DNA of 64,000 nucleotides from Actinernus sp. WN-2022 (Eukaryota > Cnidaria > Anthozoa > Actiniaria > Actinernidae): NCBI GenBank assembly GCA_030867875.1, contig JAOWCC010001634.1, positions 140,078,365-140,142,364 of the forward strand, in the 5' to 3' direction. The position numbers were made by a program, and so were the translations under genes. Every line of letters begins with the position of its first letter. Position 1 is the stretch's first letter. The notes under the pieces were generated by a model. The model had not been told where the DNA came from. It did no database searches and saw only the letters and a list, made by a program, of their open reading frames with translations. Positions 8,088 through 20,400 of the stretch are shown here, one piece after another.

Positions 8088-8320
8088 AGTAGTATAGTCG
8101 GAGTCAGTTAAATACAACTTTTTCTTGTGCAACAAAACTCAAAAGGTTGTGAATGTTATGGACGCCTTTTTTCTTGCACAAGGGGCGTTATGAAGTGGAT
8201 TTCTGAATTCACTTTATAACGCCCCTTGTGCAAGAAAACAAGGCGTCCATAACATTCACAACCTTTTGAGTTTTGTTGTACAAGAAAAAGTGGTATTTAA
8301 CTGACTCCGACTATACTACT
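8088..8320. repeat. Fold-back element at the edge of the viral segment
   Basis: Arms of about 110 bases pair almost perfectly around a centre near 8200 (outer ends AGTAGTATAGTCGGAGTCAG). CCAT flanks both ends, a possible 4-bp target duplication. It is either a fold-back MITE or a relic of a hairpin end. Confidence 0.7.
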
Positions 8321-8604
8321 CCATAGGACAGATAATGCATCGGTGTCCAGGAGATTAGCCAGTTATGCCAATACTTAGCTCTTTTTCAATTATTTGGGAC
8401 TACAGAACAATGCAATATGATGCAATATAATGCACAAATTAACAGTACTTATTTCAAGTACCCATGCTGTAAGGAGGGTGAGGTAGAGATTTTAAGAAGA
8501 ATACCTGTATATATATGTTTCTTCTAAACAAAAGTAATGTATCATGGAAAATACCATAAATCTAGAAACATTAATAGCCGTAAATTTAATAGATTACATA
8601 TGTA
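8321..8604. other. Spacer without visible gene
   Basis: AT-rich host-like sequence. I see no exon or repeat here. Confidence 0.4.
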
Positions 8605-9700
8605 CGGTGGCCCACAAGTATCACGGCAAAAGTTTGTAGACATCACGGCAAAAGTTTGTAAACACTACGACGCAAACCTCACGGCAAAAGTTTGTGGACA
8701 TCACGGCAAAAGTTTGTAAACCGACTACGGCGCAAACCCGTCACGGCAAAAGTTTGTGGACATCACAGCAAAAGTTTGAGAACTTCACGGCAAAAGTTTG
8801 AGAACTTCACGGCAAAAGTTTGTAGACATCACGGCAAAAGTTTGTGGACATCGCGGCAAAAGTTTGAGTTCGCGGCGGAAGTGAAGAGACCAGGCCTGTG
8901 AACAACCTCGTGACCAAGATACCGACCCGCCATGTTGGATATATGACCAAGAAGACCCTGGGAATGAGATTTACTTATCGTGCCCAGTCTTCTATCAAAC
9001 ACACGTCGCGGTCGCTCGGCTTTTCGCGCCTTTTCTTGCTCGTGTGTATGTCCGTTTGGGAAAATGGAATAGAAAGAAAACAACAAAGAGGGTGATTTCA
9101 TCTAAGTAAATGCCTTTAAGACTAATAAAGAGCAAATTTGGTGTCCTTCGTATTATACGAGGGGTTTTATAGTGTTAATTGCAAGTATGAAACATATACG
9201 AAGTAGTTAGTAATCCAAACACCCCCTGCCATGAATGAGTTGTTTAATTAATATCTTACCTGTAGGAATCAGAAATGGGGATTATTTTACCCCTAGGAAA
9301 GCATTTCGATTGTTCTTTCTATTGCTCTCGTGATATTTCAACCCCAACGTGTTTTGATATTCAATATGGCGTCTCTTCACTTCCGCCGCGAACTCAAACT
9401 TTTGCCGCGATGTCCACAAACTTTTGCCGTGAAGTCCACAAACTTTTGCCGTGAAGTTCACAAACTTTTGCCGTGAAGTCCACAAACTTTTGCCGTGAAG
9501 TTCTCAAACTTTTGCCGTGAAGTTCTCAAACTTTTGCCGTGATGGGTTTGCGCCGTAGTCGGTTTACAAACTTTTGCCGTGATGTCCACAAAATGTTGCC
9601 GTGATGTCCACAAACTTTTGCCGTGAGGTTTGCGTCGTAGTGTTTACAAACGTTTGCCGTGATGTCTACAAACTTTTGCCGTGATACTTGTGGGCCACCG
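8605..9700. mobile_element. Fold-back DNA element with tandem-repeat arms, 10-bp target duplication
   Basis: Ends CGGTGGCCCACAAGTATC are inverted at 8605 and 9700 and are flanked by TACATATGTA on both sides. Each arm of about 280-330 bases is built from about ten units with the core CACGGCAAAAGTTTG. The roughly 500-base middle carries no recognisable gene. Probably non-autonomous; superfamily unclear. Confidence 0.75.
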
Positions 9701-9710
9701 TACATATGTA

Positions 9711-10069
9711 CAGTATATGCAGTTTGCATTCTTTCTTGCACATCCGTCTTTTTGTTGGGTAGGGGGTGTCAATAAAGTTTTGAGCAATTTTATAGGGAGG
9801 TCATCTAAGTTTTAAATCATTCATAGGGGGGTCAAAAGTTTTAACAAGAGAAGCCGATGAAATGCCGAACCCCCACCCCACCCCACCCCCCCCCCCCATA
9901 AATAAGCTATAAATAATGAACACTCCCTAATTTCGAGAACGTTGGCATATAAAAAAATTAAATACAATAGAAACAATAGCTTCAACTTTAATCGTTGCTA
10001 TCCTGTATTGAAAAGGTTTGAAAAGCACATAAGGAATATTCACATGCTATTTCTTTTTATCTCAGGGTG
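9711..10069. other. Gene-less spacer with C-rich tract
   Basis: Contains a C-rich low-complexity tract near 9870-9897 and AT-rich sequence. No exon seen. Confidence 0.5.
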
Positions 10070-10073
10070 TTAA

Positions 10074-10823
10074 AGGGATACCCGAGTGAAAAACACATTT
10101 GGGCTCAAAAGCATCTTTCAGATGTACTTTGTTCAGAAAATGTATTAATATTTGATAAAACTTTTTCAGAGTTCTGATCAACGGGCCCCTCGAAGTTGGC
10201 CTCGCAAAGACCTGGGCGCCGCCATCTTGTTTGCATTTATGAAAGTGACGTTTTTTACGTCACTTAGTCTTGCGGCTAACTTGTAGTGATTTATTTTCTT
10301 GGTATAATTTTCACACGCTCGGAATTAGAGTAGATTTTCATTGATATGGCTTGCTACACCCTGATTATCGATCATGTTGTTCGTCTGATCAGAGTTAGTA
10401 GAGGAGACTACTAACTCTGGTCTGATATTCTCGCCTTCCAAATGCTTTTCTTCGTCCTCCCAGTCTTCTGAACTTCTCTCACAATATCGTCTTCATCATA
10501 TTTTTGTTCTAGTACGAAATAGCTCTGCCATATCGATGAAAATCTACTCTAATTCCGAGCGTGTGAAAATTCTACAAAGAAAACAAGTCGCTAACAAGTC
10601 GCTAACATTAGTCGCTAACAAGTTAGTCGCAAGACTCCGGACGGAACGTCACTTCCGTAAACGCAAACAAGATGGCGGCGGCGCCCAGGTCTTCACGGGG
10701 ACAACTTTGAGGGGCTCGTTTTCAACTCTGAAAACGTTTTATCAAATTTTAATACATTTTCTGAACAAAGTACATCTGAAAGATGCTTTTGAGCCCTGAC
10801 GTGTTTTTCACTCGGGTATTTCT
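10074..10823. mobile_element. TTAA-flanked long-TIR MITE, copy 1
   Basis: Inverted arms of roughly 180 bases start AGGGATACCCGAGTGAAAAA and are flanked by TTAA at 10070 and 10824. A second copy lies at 49021-49748. The TTAA target suggests a piggyBac- or Kolobok-type source. A second inverted pair lies near the centre. Confidence 0.75.
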
Positions 10824-11235
10824 TTAAACAAATTTGAAAGCCGGAATGTTTAATGTCGTTTCAAGTTTTACATGTCTCTTTTCATACTTATTAACTTTGT
10901 AATTAGCCTCGAGCTTACACTGTGTGAAACGTGGATATACAATAAAATACTATACACCCTTTTAATAAGTGGTGGGAATTCATTTACAGTGACGTCAATC
11001 GTGAAAAAGCAAAGCTTTCTTGAATATTATTAAAAAGATGTAAATAAAATGCAGACTTAATTTCCAAGATGTACTGCAGCGGCGCTGGTAACTATAGATT
11101 TTCAAACAGACATGCAAGCCCTGATACACGAGAAGTACACGGATGATGTCACTGATTATACTTACAATAATTAAAATGGTGTGTCATAACTACAAATGTA
11201 CTACTAAAGGTTCAATCTGACAGACCCTTTCATAC

Positions 11236-11401
11236 CCTTTTTAACTCATTCATCTGAGCAACTGCAGCAGCATTAGCGGCCACAGCAGCACTGATGTGCG
11301 CAGGAACGTCTTTACTGCCGATGTACTCAGGTGGCACCCAGCCGTCCTTGAACACAGGCGCGTACGGAGGGATAAATTGGTCCTTGAATCGCTTGTTTTG
11401 C
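11236..11401 (-). CDS. EPS8-like exon 14 (last visible)
   Basis: Encodes FKDQFIPPYAPVFKDGWVPP and an Ala-rich helix. Acceptor AAG at 11402-11404. Donor GTATGA at 11235; reading through it would give a stop two codons later, so a shortened protein ending here cannot be excluded. Confidence 0.8.
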
Positions 11402-14400
11402 CTTAAAAAGAACCAAACAAATAGTTTGAGGGATAACGAATTGCAATAGTAAAATTCATTACTAATTCATATGGGTACCAGCCAATCATCCAACAAACGC
11501 TATGCAAGTGTCTGTTGGGTATATTTCCATTCACAAGTAGCTGACAACATTCGCGCCCGCGCCTCGAGATTGTTACAACACTCCTGCTCATGTTGTAAAC
11601 ACTAAATACAGGTCTTCCGCTCATATTGTATCTATTACATATAATTCTAGGTCACGTCATAATTGAAGTAAGGAACATGTGTTCTCATGCTAGAAGACCC
11701 AGTGGTGGGGGATTGCTAGCCTGTGATTGGGCTACCTGAAAAAAATGAGCGAAAAACTACCCAAAGAGCCGTTAGCAGGCTAGGATATGGCCTGCACTGG
11801 AGACCAATCAGGCCTCGAAATTCACTTTTCCATTAATGGGCCAACTGTACACTAACTCCAAAAATGTTGGTCACCAGATCGTAGGTTTTTTCTCCACAAC
11901 GTTCATTTGACAGTAAAAAAAAGGCATGGTTCCCAATATTTGCAGTGTGCCACTTACTTTGTTTCAGTCCAGTTTAGTCCTAGTGCAGTCCACAGCTCTG
12001 TTTCTTTAGATGACAAGCAGTTCTGCAGTAGTTCAATAGCTTGACTTGTAAGGAGAGGCGATAGCACTCCTTTGGCCTTGTCAGGACTATAAATATGTTA
12101 AAACATACAGCATCAATAAAGATAAATTGGAAATATGCATGGTTATCACAGGTTTAACAAGCCTTAATTGACATTTCAGGAAAATATCACTTTAGTCTCG
12201 GCAACTGTTGCTAGTTGTCACTCATTTTTACTGGCAAAATGGTTTGATCCACTGGAAAATTCGAACCTTTTTATACAGAATTAGAAGAACTATGTAAAAA
12301 GTCTGTAAAATGCTTGTAAAATGTCTGTGAATGTACAAATTTACATATATTTTTACAGAGTAGAAAATTTCTTTACATTTGTTTATAAACTGGTTCTTAA
12401 AGGGTGCGTTTACCAATTTCGTCTTTCACGGACATAATGACTGCTTAAAGGGACTGTGTCACGGTAAGACTTTACATTCGTTTTTCCGGGCCGGAAAGAG
12501 CTTTTTCCACCGATTTTGATATGAACTAACGAACCTCTCGGCCATGTGGGATGCTTAAAATGAAAGCAAATATGCAAAAATGACTAACAAACAGTGCATA
12601 TAAACAGTCTCCAGGGAAAATATTGAAAATCCTTTCAATCAAGCATTGAGGGAGGGAAGTTTAACTGTTTGTATCCAATTAACAGCCACTAAACGAGCGA
12701 TTACTTCATACATGCGCAGTACCATGACATAGCCCCTTTAAAGCTAGCGAAAATGAAGTAAATGTAAATGAAACGGCATAATAAAATAATATTGGTTTGT
12801 TTACGATTGAATTTCAAAATGTGTTAGGGTTGTTTATTCTTATTCGAGCTACACATTGCTTTTATTTAAGAGTTTAGGGGAAAAGAAAGACTGGAAACAA
12901 TTAGCTGAGAGCTTAAAATAGCAAAATGACAAAAAAGAAACATAATTTCTCTACTTTCTAGCATAAAAACGGTTGTACTTTCTTATCATCAAGTGCTGCC
13001 TACAGATAATAGCAGTGCGACATAACCCACAGGTAATACCTACAGATAATATTGTATACACATGTGCAGTCAATGCTATATATATACATTGTATATAGCC
13101 AGGTATCGAGAATTAGCTGTGTTAATTAATCTCAGCCAATCAGAATTGAGATAGTGATCAGTAAAATGGATAATAACATGTTTTAGTTATGTTCTCACCC
13201 ACTCGTACATCTGACCAACAGTGATAAAGGAACAAACAAGTAGTGCACCAGTTCGGATGCATTTGGGTTGTGAATATGTTGTCGAAGTTTCCCCTATGGA
13301 AAAGAAATAAGAAACACTATATTAATAAAAGTGTTTGCAGGTGTTGGAATAAAGGTAGGGTCAGTCTCAAATCGGCAAACTTCAGGCCTGAGTTCCTCAA
13401 AGCCCGATTACTTCACTCACCAGCAGATTAAATGCATGTTTGAATTTCTGGAATGCATCAATAAAGTCTCCCTCTGGAGGTGGTCTAGCTTCTAATGCTA
13501 GTGGGTTATCTGAAGAAAAAGATACCGTAAACATCTTTCCTGCCATTCCCCCTCCTTAGTATACATAAGCTCCCCGTTGTTTCTGATGTTTGAGTTTTAA
13601 ATTTAGATCTGAGGTACTGCATACACATGTACAGTGTGTACCTGATTTTAGTTGATTTCCTTGAAAGCTATACAAAAAGCATTATACACTTCTGGATAAG
13701 AACCTGTGAATAACCTGTTAAAAATCCTGTGAGTTTATAATAATTTATTCACAAGTTATCTTCCAAAGAGTTCACTGAAGGTTCATTAAATTTTGCTTCA
13801 AATGTTTTTTCATGGATTTTAAAAGTTCACAGGTTTTAGAGTTTTGCATATTAATGCTTGACAACTGAAATTGTCATCATAGTTTCATGGTGTTATAGGC
13901 AAACATTTTACTCATAATTTATAATTATTATTTAATTGGTATAATTATTATAATTAATACATGTAACTTGCCTAAAGGTGAGTTCATTGAAAACCAAATG
14001 ATATAAATTTCTCCTGAATTATTTGCCCGTAAATTCTATAGAAAACCATGAAATAACCAGTAAGTACATTGTATGTACATGCATGTACCTGATTTTATCT
14101 TTCCTTTCTTTTTCTGTAGCTTTTTCCAGGCCTCGGCTGATTTCTTTGTTCTCCACACAAGAATTTCAATGTCATCAATACAGTGGTTGAGAATTTGCTT
14201 AAAAAGAATGAACAAAACTTCAGACTTCTGTTATCTCACTAAAATAATAATGTTGTCTGAAAATTCAGTGTATCACTGCTCTCATCAACATTATCAAAAT
14301 TAATGTAGGCATAATGGAGGTTGACCACAGTCAATCAACTAGCCTCCGAAAACAGCCATCTCTATACAGTTTATAAATTTCACAATATATAGTTCTGGAA

Positions 14401-17400
14401 ACCACCCAGTCAGTCTCTTCAACCATTACAAGCAGATATAATGGAATTTAAAGTTCAAATTTTTGCCATACAAAGTTTTCCCATACAAAATGCTTTTGTT
14501 ACCAAGGGCAATTATGGTTGATCAACTCTTCATTTTAAACTAAAAAAAATGAGTGCCAAAACCTAATCAGCTGTGATTGAAGCTGGTTGGTTGACCAATC
14601 AGTGCCTGGAGCTGGAGATGCCTAGGGGTAATATTATAACAATAGAGTGTCTGTTGAGGGACTGTCGGCTGATACATGTAGTTGAAATTTGATGTTCTTA
14701 AAACAAATATAAGCCCAAGAACAAAGTTAAAGGACTTAATATGATACTAGTTTTAAAACAACAAATTTCCAAGGGAAACTATCAGCCGATAGTTCCAAGA
14801 CAACTACCACGTTGCATGATCACTTTTGGCCAATGAGCATGCACCAACATTTTGTGGTGAACTATAATGCCTCATAGTTTGCATCCGTGGATGACAACCT
14901 TATTATAATTTCATCATGTCATATAATCAATTTTATCCAATCAGAACGCGGAGAACTATGATGCCTGATAGCTTCAGGACAAATACGGACATGTCACATG
15001 ATCACTTTTGGCCAATGAGCATGCCCAAATTTTGTGCTAAATTATAAGTAACTCTCACCACATCCCTGTTTGTTCTTGCTTCCAGCACATCAACTGATAG
15101 AGACTCCTCTAGGCTCTCACCATCCCCTTGGCTTACACCTCTTGTCACTTTTGTTGGTCTCCTGACATTAGTTGGCTCTGCCGATACAGCAGAGAAAGCA
15201 GCAATAGTTTGTGCCACAAGAGACCTCTCATGTAGGTCCATTCGCTCTCGATCCTGAAATAATAACAGAAGCAGGTTTATTACCATTCTCAACTGATGAG
15301 AGTTACTACATTGTATGTAGCCTTGTTGTATGTTTCTTTCATTAGAGTTTTTCTATTTATGCTAAAGAAGTACTTTGCTGACTGTTTCGTTAAGCAGATT
15401 ATTCCATGACTTGGTGCTATCATTTAAACTGAAACTGTTTTTGAGATAATTATTTGGTTTTATAGGGTGTGATGGTAATAGTGAACAATCACGTACCAAA
15501 GTTGTTGGTAGGTTGTCAGTAGATTGTCGGCCGACAACACGCCAACAACCTACTGACAACTACGTAAATTCCACCGACAATCTACCGACAACTGCAAGAA
15601 ATCGGCCGACAATCTACCGACAAGTAATAAGCTTATGTGTATCTTCTAGGACAAGATATTGACAAATTTACCGACACTTAAAACTCACCAACAAGTCATA
15701 TGTGTATCTTCTAAGCTTGTTTTCAGACCCAAAAGTGAAGAGAAAATACAAGATATTGAAGTTTCAATGTTGTTTCGCCAGGCATCTGTTGTTGGGCGCC
15801 ATTTTGGGATCAGGTGTAGTTTACAACTCCACTTGACAAAGGAGTCGTAACACCGTGTAGTTTACGACTCCTTTTTCAAAACAAGACCAACAGTTAGTTG
15901 AGACTTCTATTAACTTGTTGAAGGAAAACTATTAGTGGAATCACACTTATAACAATGACTATTGCATCGATATTTCAGGATATCTGGATGTCTACTTCGC
16001 CGAAGTGGCATGACTCGCCCCAATCTGCCAGGTTTTTTTTAAATTAGCGCTCTTGTGACTGACTTGAATTTGAATAGAAGTTGATTTCAATGGAATAAAC
16101 AAATGAATAGAAGTCGATTTCAGTGAAGGGATCCCAGTGAAGTCAGTCAAATAAACATTTGAATTACGCTAAGTCTGCCAGGGTTCTTCATAGTGTGTCA
16201 ATTGAGAATAGACAAACAAACTTTGCTTATAAAAAGGTTTACGACTTACAAACTCACCTCCGATGGTTCTACTTGTGACAACTGTTCAGTGCGCATGAGA
16301 GTAAAAACATGAGGGAATAACGTATTAAATTATCATTTGCTCCATTGTATTTAGGACGTGTTAGATTTCACAGCGTCTCTGCTAATTAGCCAAATTCGAT
16401 TGTTTATTTCTTCAGCTCCGTGGTCTTCTTGCTGATCACATGGACCGTCCAAGATGTAATCATCCCATGGCGTTTGGTCAACGCAAAAGTCTTCGGGACA
16501 TAATTATATAACTTGCGCTGTCACTGCTGCACGATGACGGTCTCCATCCGTAAAGACAGCTTCTTTAATAGGAGCCAAATAAAAATGAAAAAATTGTTGC
16601 GGTCACCCTGTTATATTCCCATGCATCCCTGCTTTGGCAGCCATGTTTTTATAACACTGCAAGTGCAACACAACTGAAATTTGTGTGACTCTAGTAGGCC
16701 GTTGTTTGGTATGTATTTTTTAAATTCAAGTTCACGCGTTCGGTATTGCGTGACAGAACTCAACTTACTCAAATGTTAACTTTTATTCAATGTTTTGATC
16801 TTTGCTTTGATCTAAATTACTAAAACATTAGTCTTTAGGTAGATTCAATGTATTTTACAATGGAGTCGTAAACTACGCCGTGTTGGAGTCGTAAACTACA
16901 CCGTGTAGTTTACGACTCTAAAGTTTACAACTCCTTTGTCAAGTGGAGCCATAAACTACACCTGATCCCCATTTTGTTTATGAACGTGACAAGAACTAGC
17001 TCATCACCAGTTTACTGCAGACATGATAACTATTAGTGCCAAGAAATAACCGTTCTGGATGCATCAGTCTAGAGCACGCACACTTTGTTTGAAAATGGCA
17101 CTTTATTATAAAGATGAATTTGATGTTTACTTAGAAGCATACGATCATTAACTGTAGTCGCATGTGGTGGATTCTAAAGAAGCCGTTGTTTGTAATGCCT
17201 CCCAACGATGACCAATTAATGCCTTTCGTAAAATTGGTCATCGAAGGTCATTGGCAGTAGACAATCTACATGTATCATCTTCACACTGGCAGTCTTGTCT
17301 CTGCATACCTGCCTCGTGGTGTGACGAAAGCAGTCGTCATCTATCAGTACCAGCTCTGCAAAACCAACAAAGTCCCATACAGTGCTCTGGGGCACTCCTG

Positions 17401-20400
17401 CAATTCTAAAGGCATTTCGCATGCTGCACCGGTCCTGCTGAATAATCTTGAGGACACTCTCATAGCACTGATGAATCAGCGAGAGATCATGCCTTGTTAG
17501 TTTTGTCGGTGGGAGCACAGTTTCTTGGCTGTCGGTATCTGGGGCTGGTTCTTGGGGCTCTTTCAGCAGGGCGATCTCTCTATCCTTTGCCTTAATCAAT
17601 TTCTGGAGTTCTTCGGTTTTCCGTCTTTCCTCTATCAGCTTGCTCTGGAAGGATCTCAACCTTCCCTGTTTTCTTTCATTTGACGCTGTCAAGTCATCAA
17701 TGTCTTTCTGCATTCCCTCTACTCGTTGTTGGAAGGCAGGAATGCTGTTGGAAGCACTGCGCAGGTTGTCAATCTCTACAGTGAATTGGGCATTCTGCTT
17801 TTTGGTTTCTTGATAGGCTTTTGTGACTGACTTATAGCGAGTCATCAGTTGGGTGTACTTCTTCTTGTAATCAAGCTCTGGCTCACTAGCTGTCGCTCTC
17901 TGATGAATCAGCTGGCGGTTGCGGGGATGGAACTTTTTTTGCTGGCATCTTGCGTTTTTTGGGTAAAGGGCATTGGCAGTCTCGCTTGTCTCCATTACAA
18001 ACCGCTAATTTGCCTGTTTCCTCTGCAGTTCGTCATTTATGAGCGAATCAGGTGTAAGATCATTAAAGCAGAAAATCAAGCGCAATTTTTTTCAATCCAT
18101 TTGTTTAGTCGTTATGCTAATTTACCTGTTTCCTCTGCAGTTCATAATTCGTAAGCGAATCAGGTGCAATGATGTTTTCAATCTTTTTGTTTAGTCATCG
18201 TGGCCAATCATGTGCACAATATTCCAATCCTATTGTTTATGCTGATATACCGGTATAAGTATTATACATGTCATATATCACAATTGGAGGACCAGGAAGA
18301 AAAGTTGAGATAGATGAATCTATCTTTGGACACAAGCAGAAGTACCATCGTGGGAGGGCATGCAATGGGCCGTGGGTGTTTGGAGCTGTAGAACGAGAGA
18401 GTAAGCGAGTTATCGTTTGTTGAGTTCCGAATCGACGCAGACCAACTTATAGAGGACATCGCTGCTGGCTACTAAATGCCAATCCAAACAAACGGCTCTT
18501 TTAAGAGCCACCAAATTCAATAAAGTAAATTGCCTATTTGCTTCTTGTGTTCATTAACTGAACTGGTATTTAACTGTAAGTGTGTTTGACAATCATCCCA
18601 AAATGTTGAGTGCGGACAAAATTTCGCAACATGACAAAACTTGCGCCATTTTTGACAAAACAACACATGCAGATCAAAATTTATTGTGATTTTGTCTTCC
18701 AATTCTTAAGGTAAGCCACAGCTAAATTGCAGCAATTCCAAGTCCACTGATATTAGGTTGTGCACGTGCTTATGCAAGAGGCACTTAAGTTAGCTAGCCT
18801 GTGACTGGAGACCAGTCCACAGCATAGTATGACGTTACATCCAAGATGGCGGTCTTAAGATGGCTGCCCGTGTGAAGTCCATTAGAAGCCAGTTTATTGC
18901 CATGTTTATCAGTTTCATTGAGGAAAAAAATCAGGTGGCATAAAGTCCTGAAAATGTAAAAGCATGTACACAATCGTTTGAAGCATTTTAGAGAAGCTTT
19001 ATAAGGCAGATTATTGACCAACAACCTACCATCTAGTACCGACAACACGCCAACAACCTACTGACAACTACGTAAATTCCACCGACAACCACATGAAATC
19101 GGCCAACAATCTACCAACAACCTACCGACAGGTTTTGCGTCGACAATCTGCCAACAACCTGCCAACAACCTGCCAACAACCTAATGACAATCTACCAACA
19201 GCCTACCGACAGCCTACCGACAACCTGCCAACAGCCTACCGACAATCTATCAACAACCTACCAACAGCCTACCAACAACCTACCGACCCAAAATTTGGTA
19301 CGTGATTGTTCACTATTACCGGGTGTGATATAAAAAGTTTCATGTTTGAGTTGTGAAGGTTGTAATGAGTTGTTTTGTCAACTGTAGTAAATATTTCTTG
19401 CAGATCTAGAGCAGCTGGGGGGATATCATTCATGATTTTAAACATTAAAGTTGCTTTACGTTTTGCCCTTCTCTCGGGAAGGTTGTCCCAGTTCAGCAAT
19501 TCAAATGCATTCCTAGAACTTGTATTGTAGTCAGTTCGTGTTAAGACAATTCTAGCAGCCCTATTTTGAAGAAATTGAAGATAGTGTTTTCCCAAACATG
19601 TCCCAGACCTCACAACAGTATGGCAACATTCTCAAAATTAGGTGTAAGTAAATGTTTACTAAATAGTATAATGCTACATATTTTTTAGCCCACTGGCTTG
19701 GTTTTAATAAGGAACATAATTCTAAAAAGGATTCTGTTAATTTCAGTCTAAAGTGACATCAATGCTTATAATGATCGATCGTCACCCTCACACACCAATG
19801 TCTAGTTATTCTGAGACATTTCAAAATCTGATCAATAAGAAAATAATTTGAAAAGGATTATTGTAGTTACACATGGTTATGTAGTGCCTACGAGCCCATA
19901 GATATGATCTGACATTACAATTGATTAACTATACATCAACTAAACAGTCTATGAGTTATAAAGGTTTATATTTCAAATATGCTAATGATGTGACATGAAA
20001 AAGGGAATTTTAACTGTCATTTTCATTCTCCTTGTAAATGAAATTTACTTCTGATTTAGACAAAATATTTGGTAAAATCACTGATATAAGCTTCAAATAT
20101 AACATGGATGCTTATAAATATCATTTACCTACATGTATAATAATATATACATGTACCAGCAAGTTTTTGTTAAAAATATGTTTCCCTGTTTGACATCACA
20201 TCACTAACATAATTATTCAAAAATATAAACTGTTATAATTCATAGATGAAAAATAAGAAATACTGCAAAAGCTCTATTAAGCCCGACTCTTAATTAAGCT
20301 CCTTGTTAACACAGATTTTTAAATAAGCCCTCCCCCCCCCCTACTTAGCCTCCCCTCCCCCTCTTAACCAATCTTAAAAACAAGACATGGAGAGTCTCCA

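Larger units (their letters stand above)
15474..19320. mobile_element. Merlin-type DNA transposon, copy 1 (3.85 kb, decayed)
   Basis: Ends GGTAATAGTGAACAATCACG are inverted at both sides with perfect 9-bp target duplications GGGTGTGAT (15465-15473, 19321-19329). Merlin elements are known for 8-9-bp duplications and ISXO2-like transposases. Inside the ends are arrays of short units (CAACCTACCGA type) at 15490-15640 and 19020-19290. It carries a coiled-coil gene (minus strand) and a transposase remnant (plus strand), plus a nested 1.16-kb element. It sits in a LINE fragment in an EPS8-like intron. Confidence 0.8.

Noticed and set aside
8605..9700. CRISPR-like direct repeats
   Set aside because: Units differ in spacing, lie in two inverted arms with a target duplication and are in an animal genome.
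18494..18509. Real histone gene nearby
   Set aside because: No histone-fold coding sequence on either strand; the hairpins follow transposon genes.
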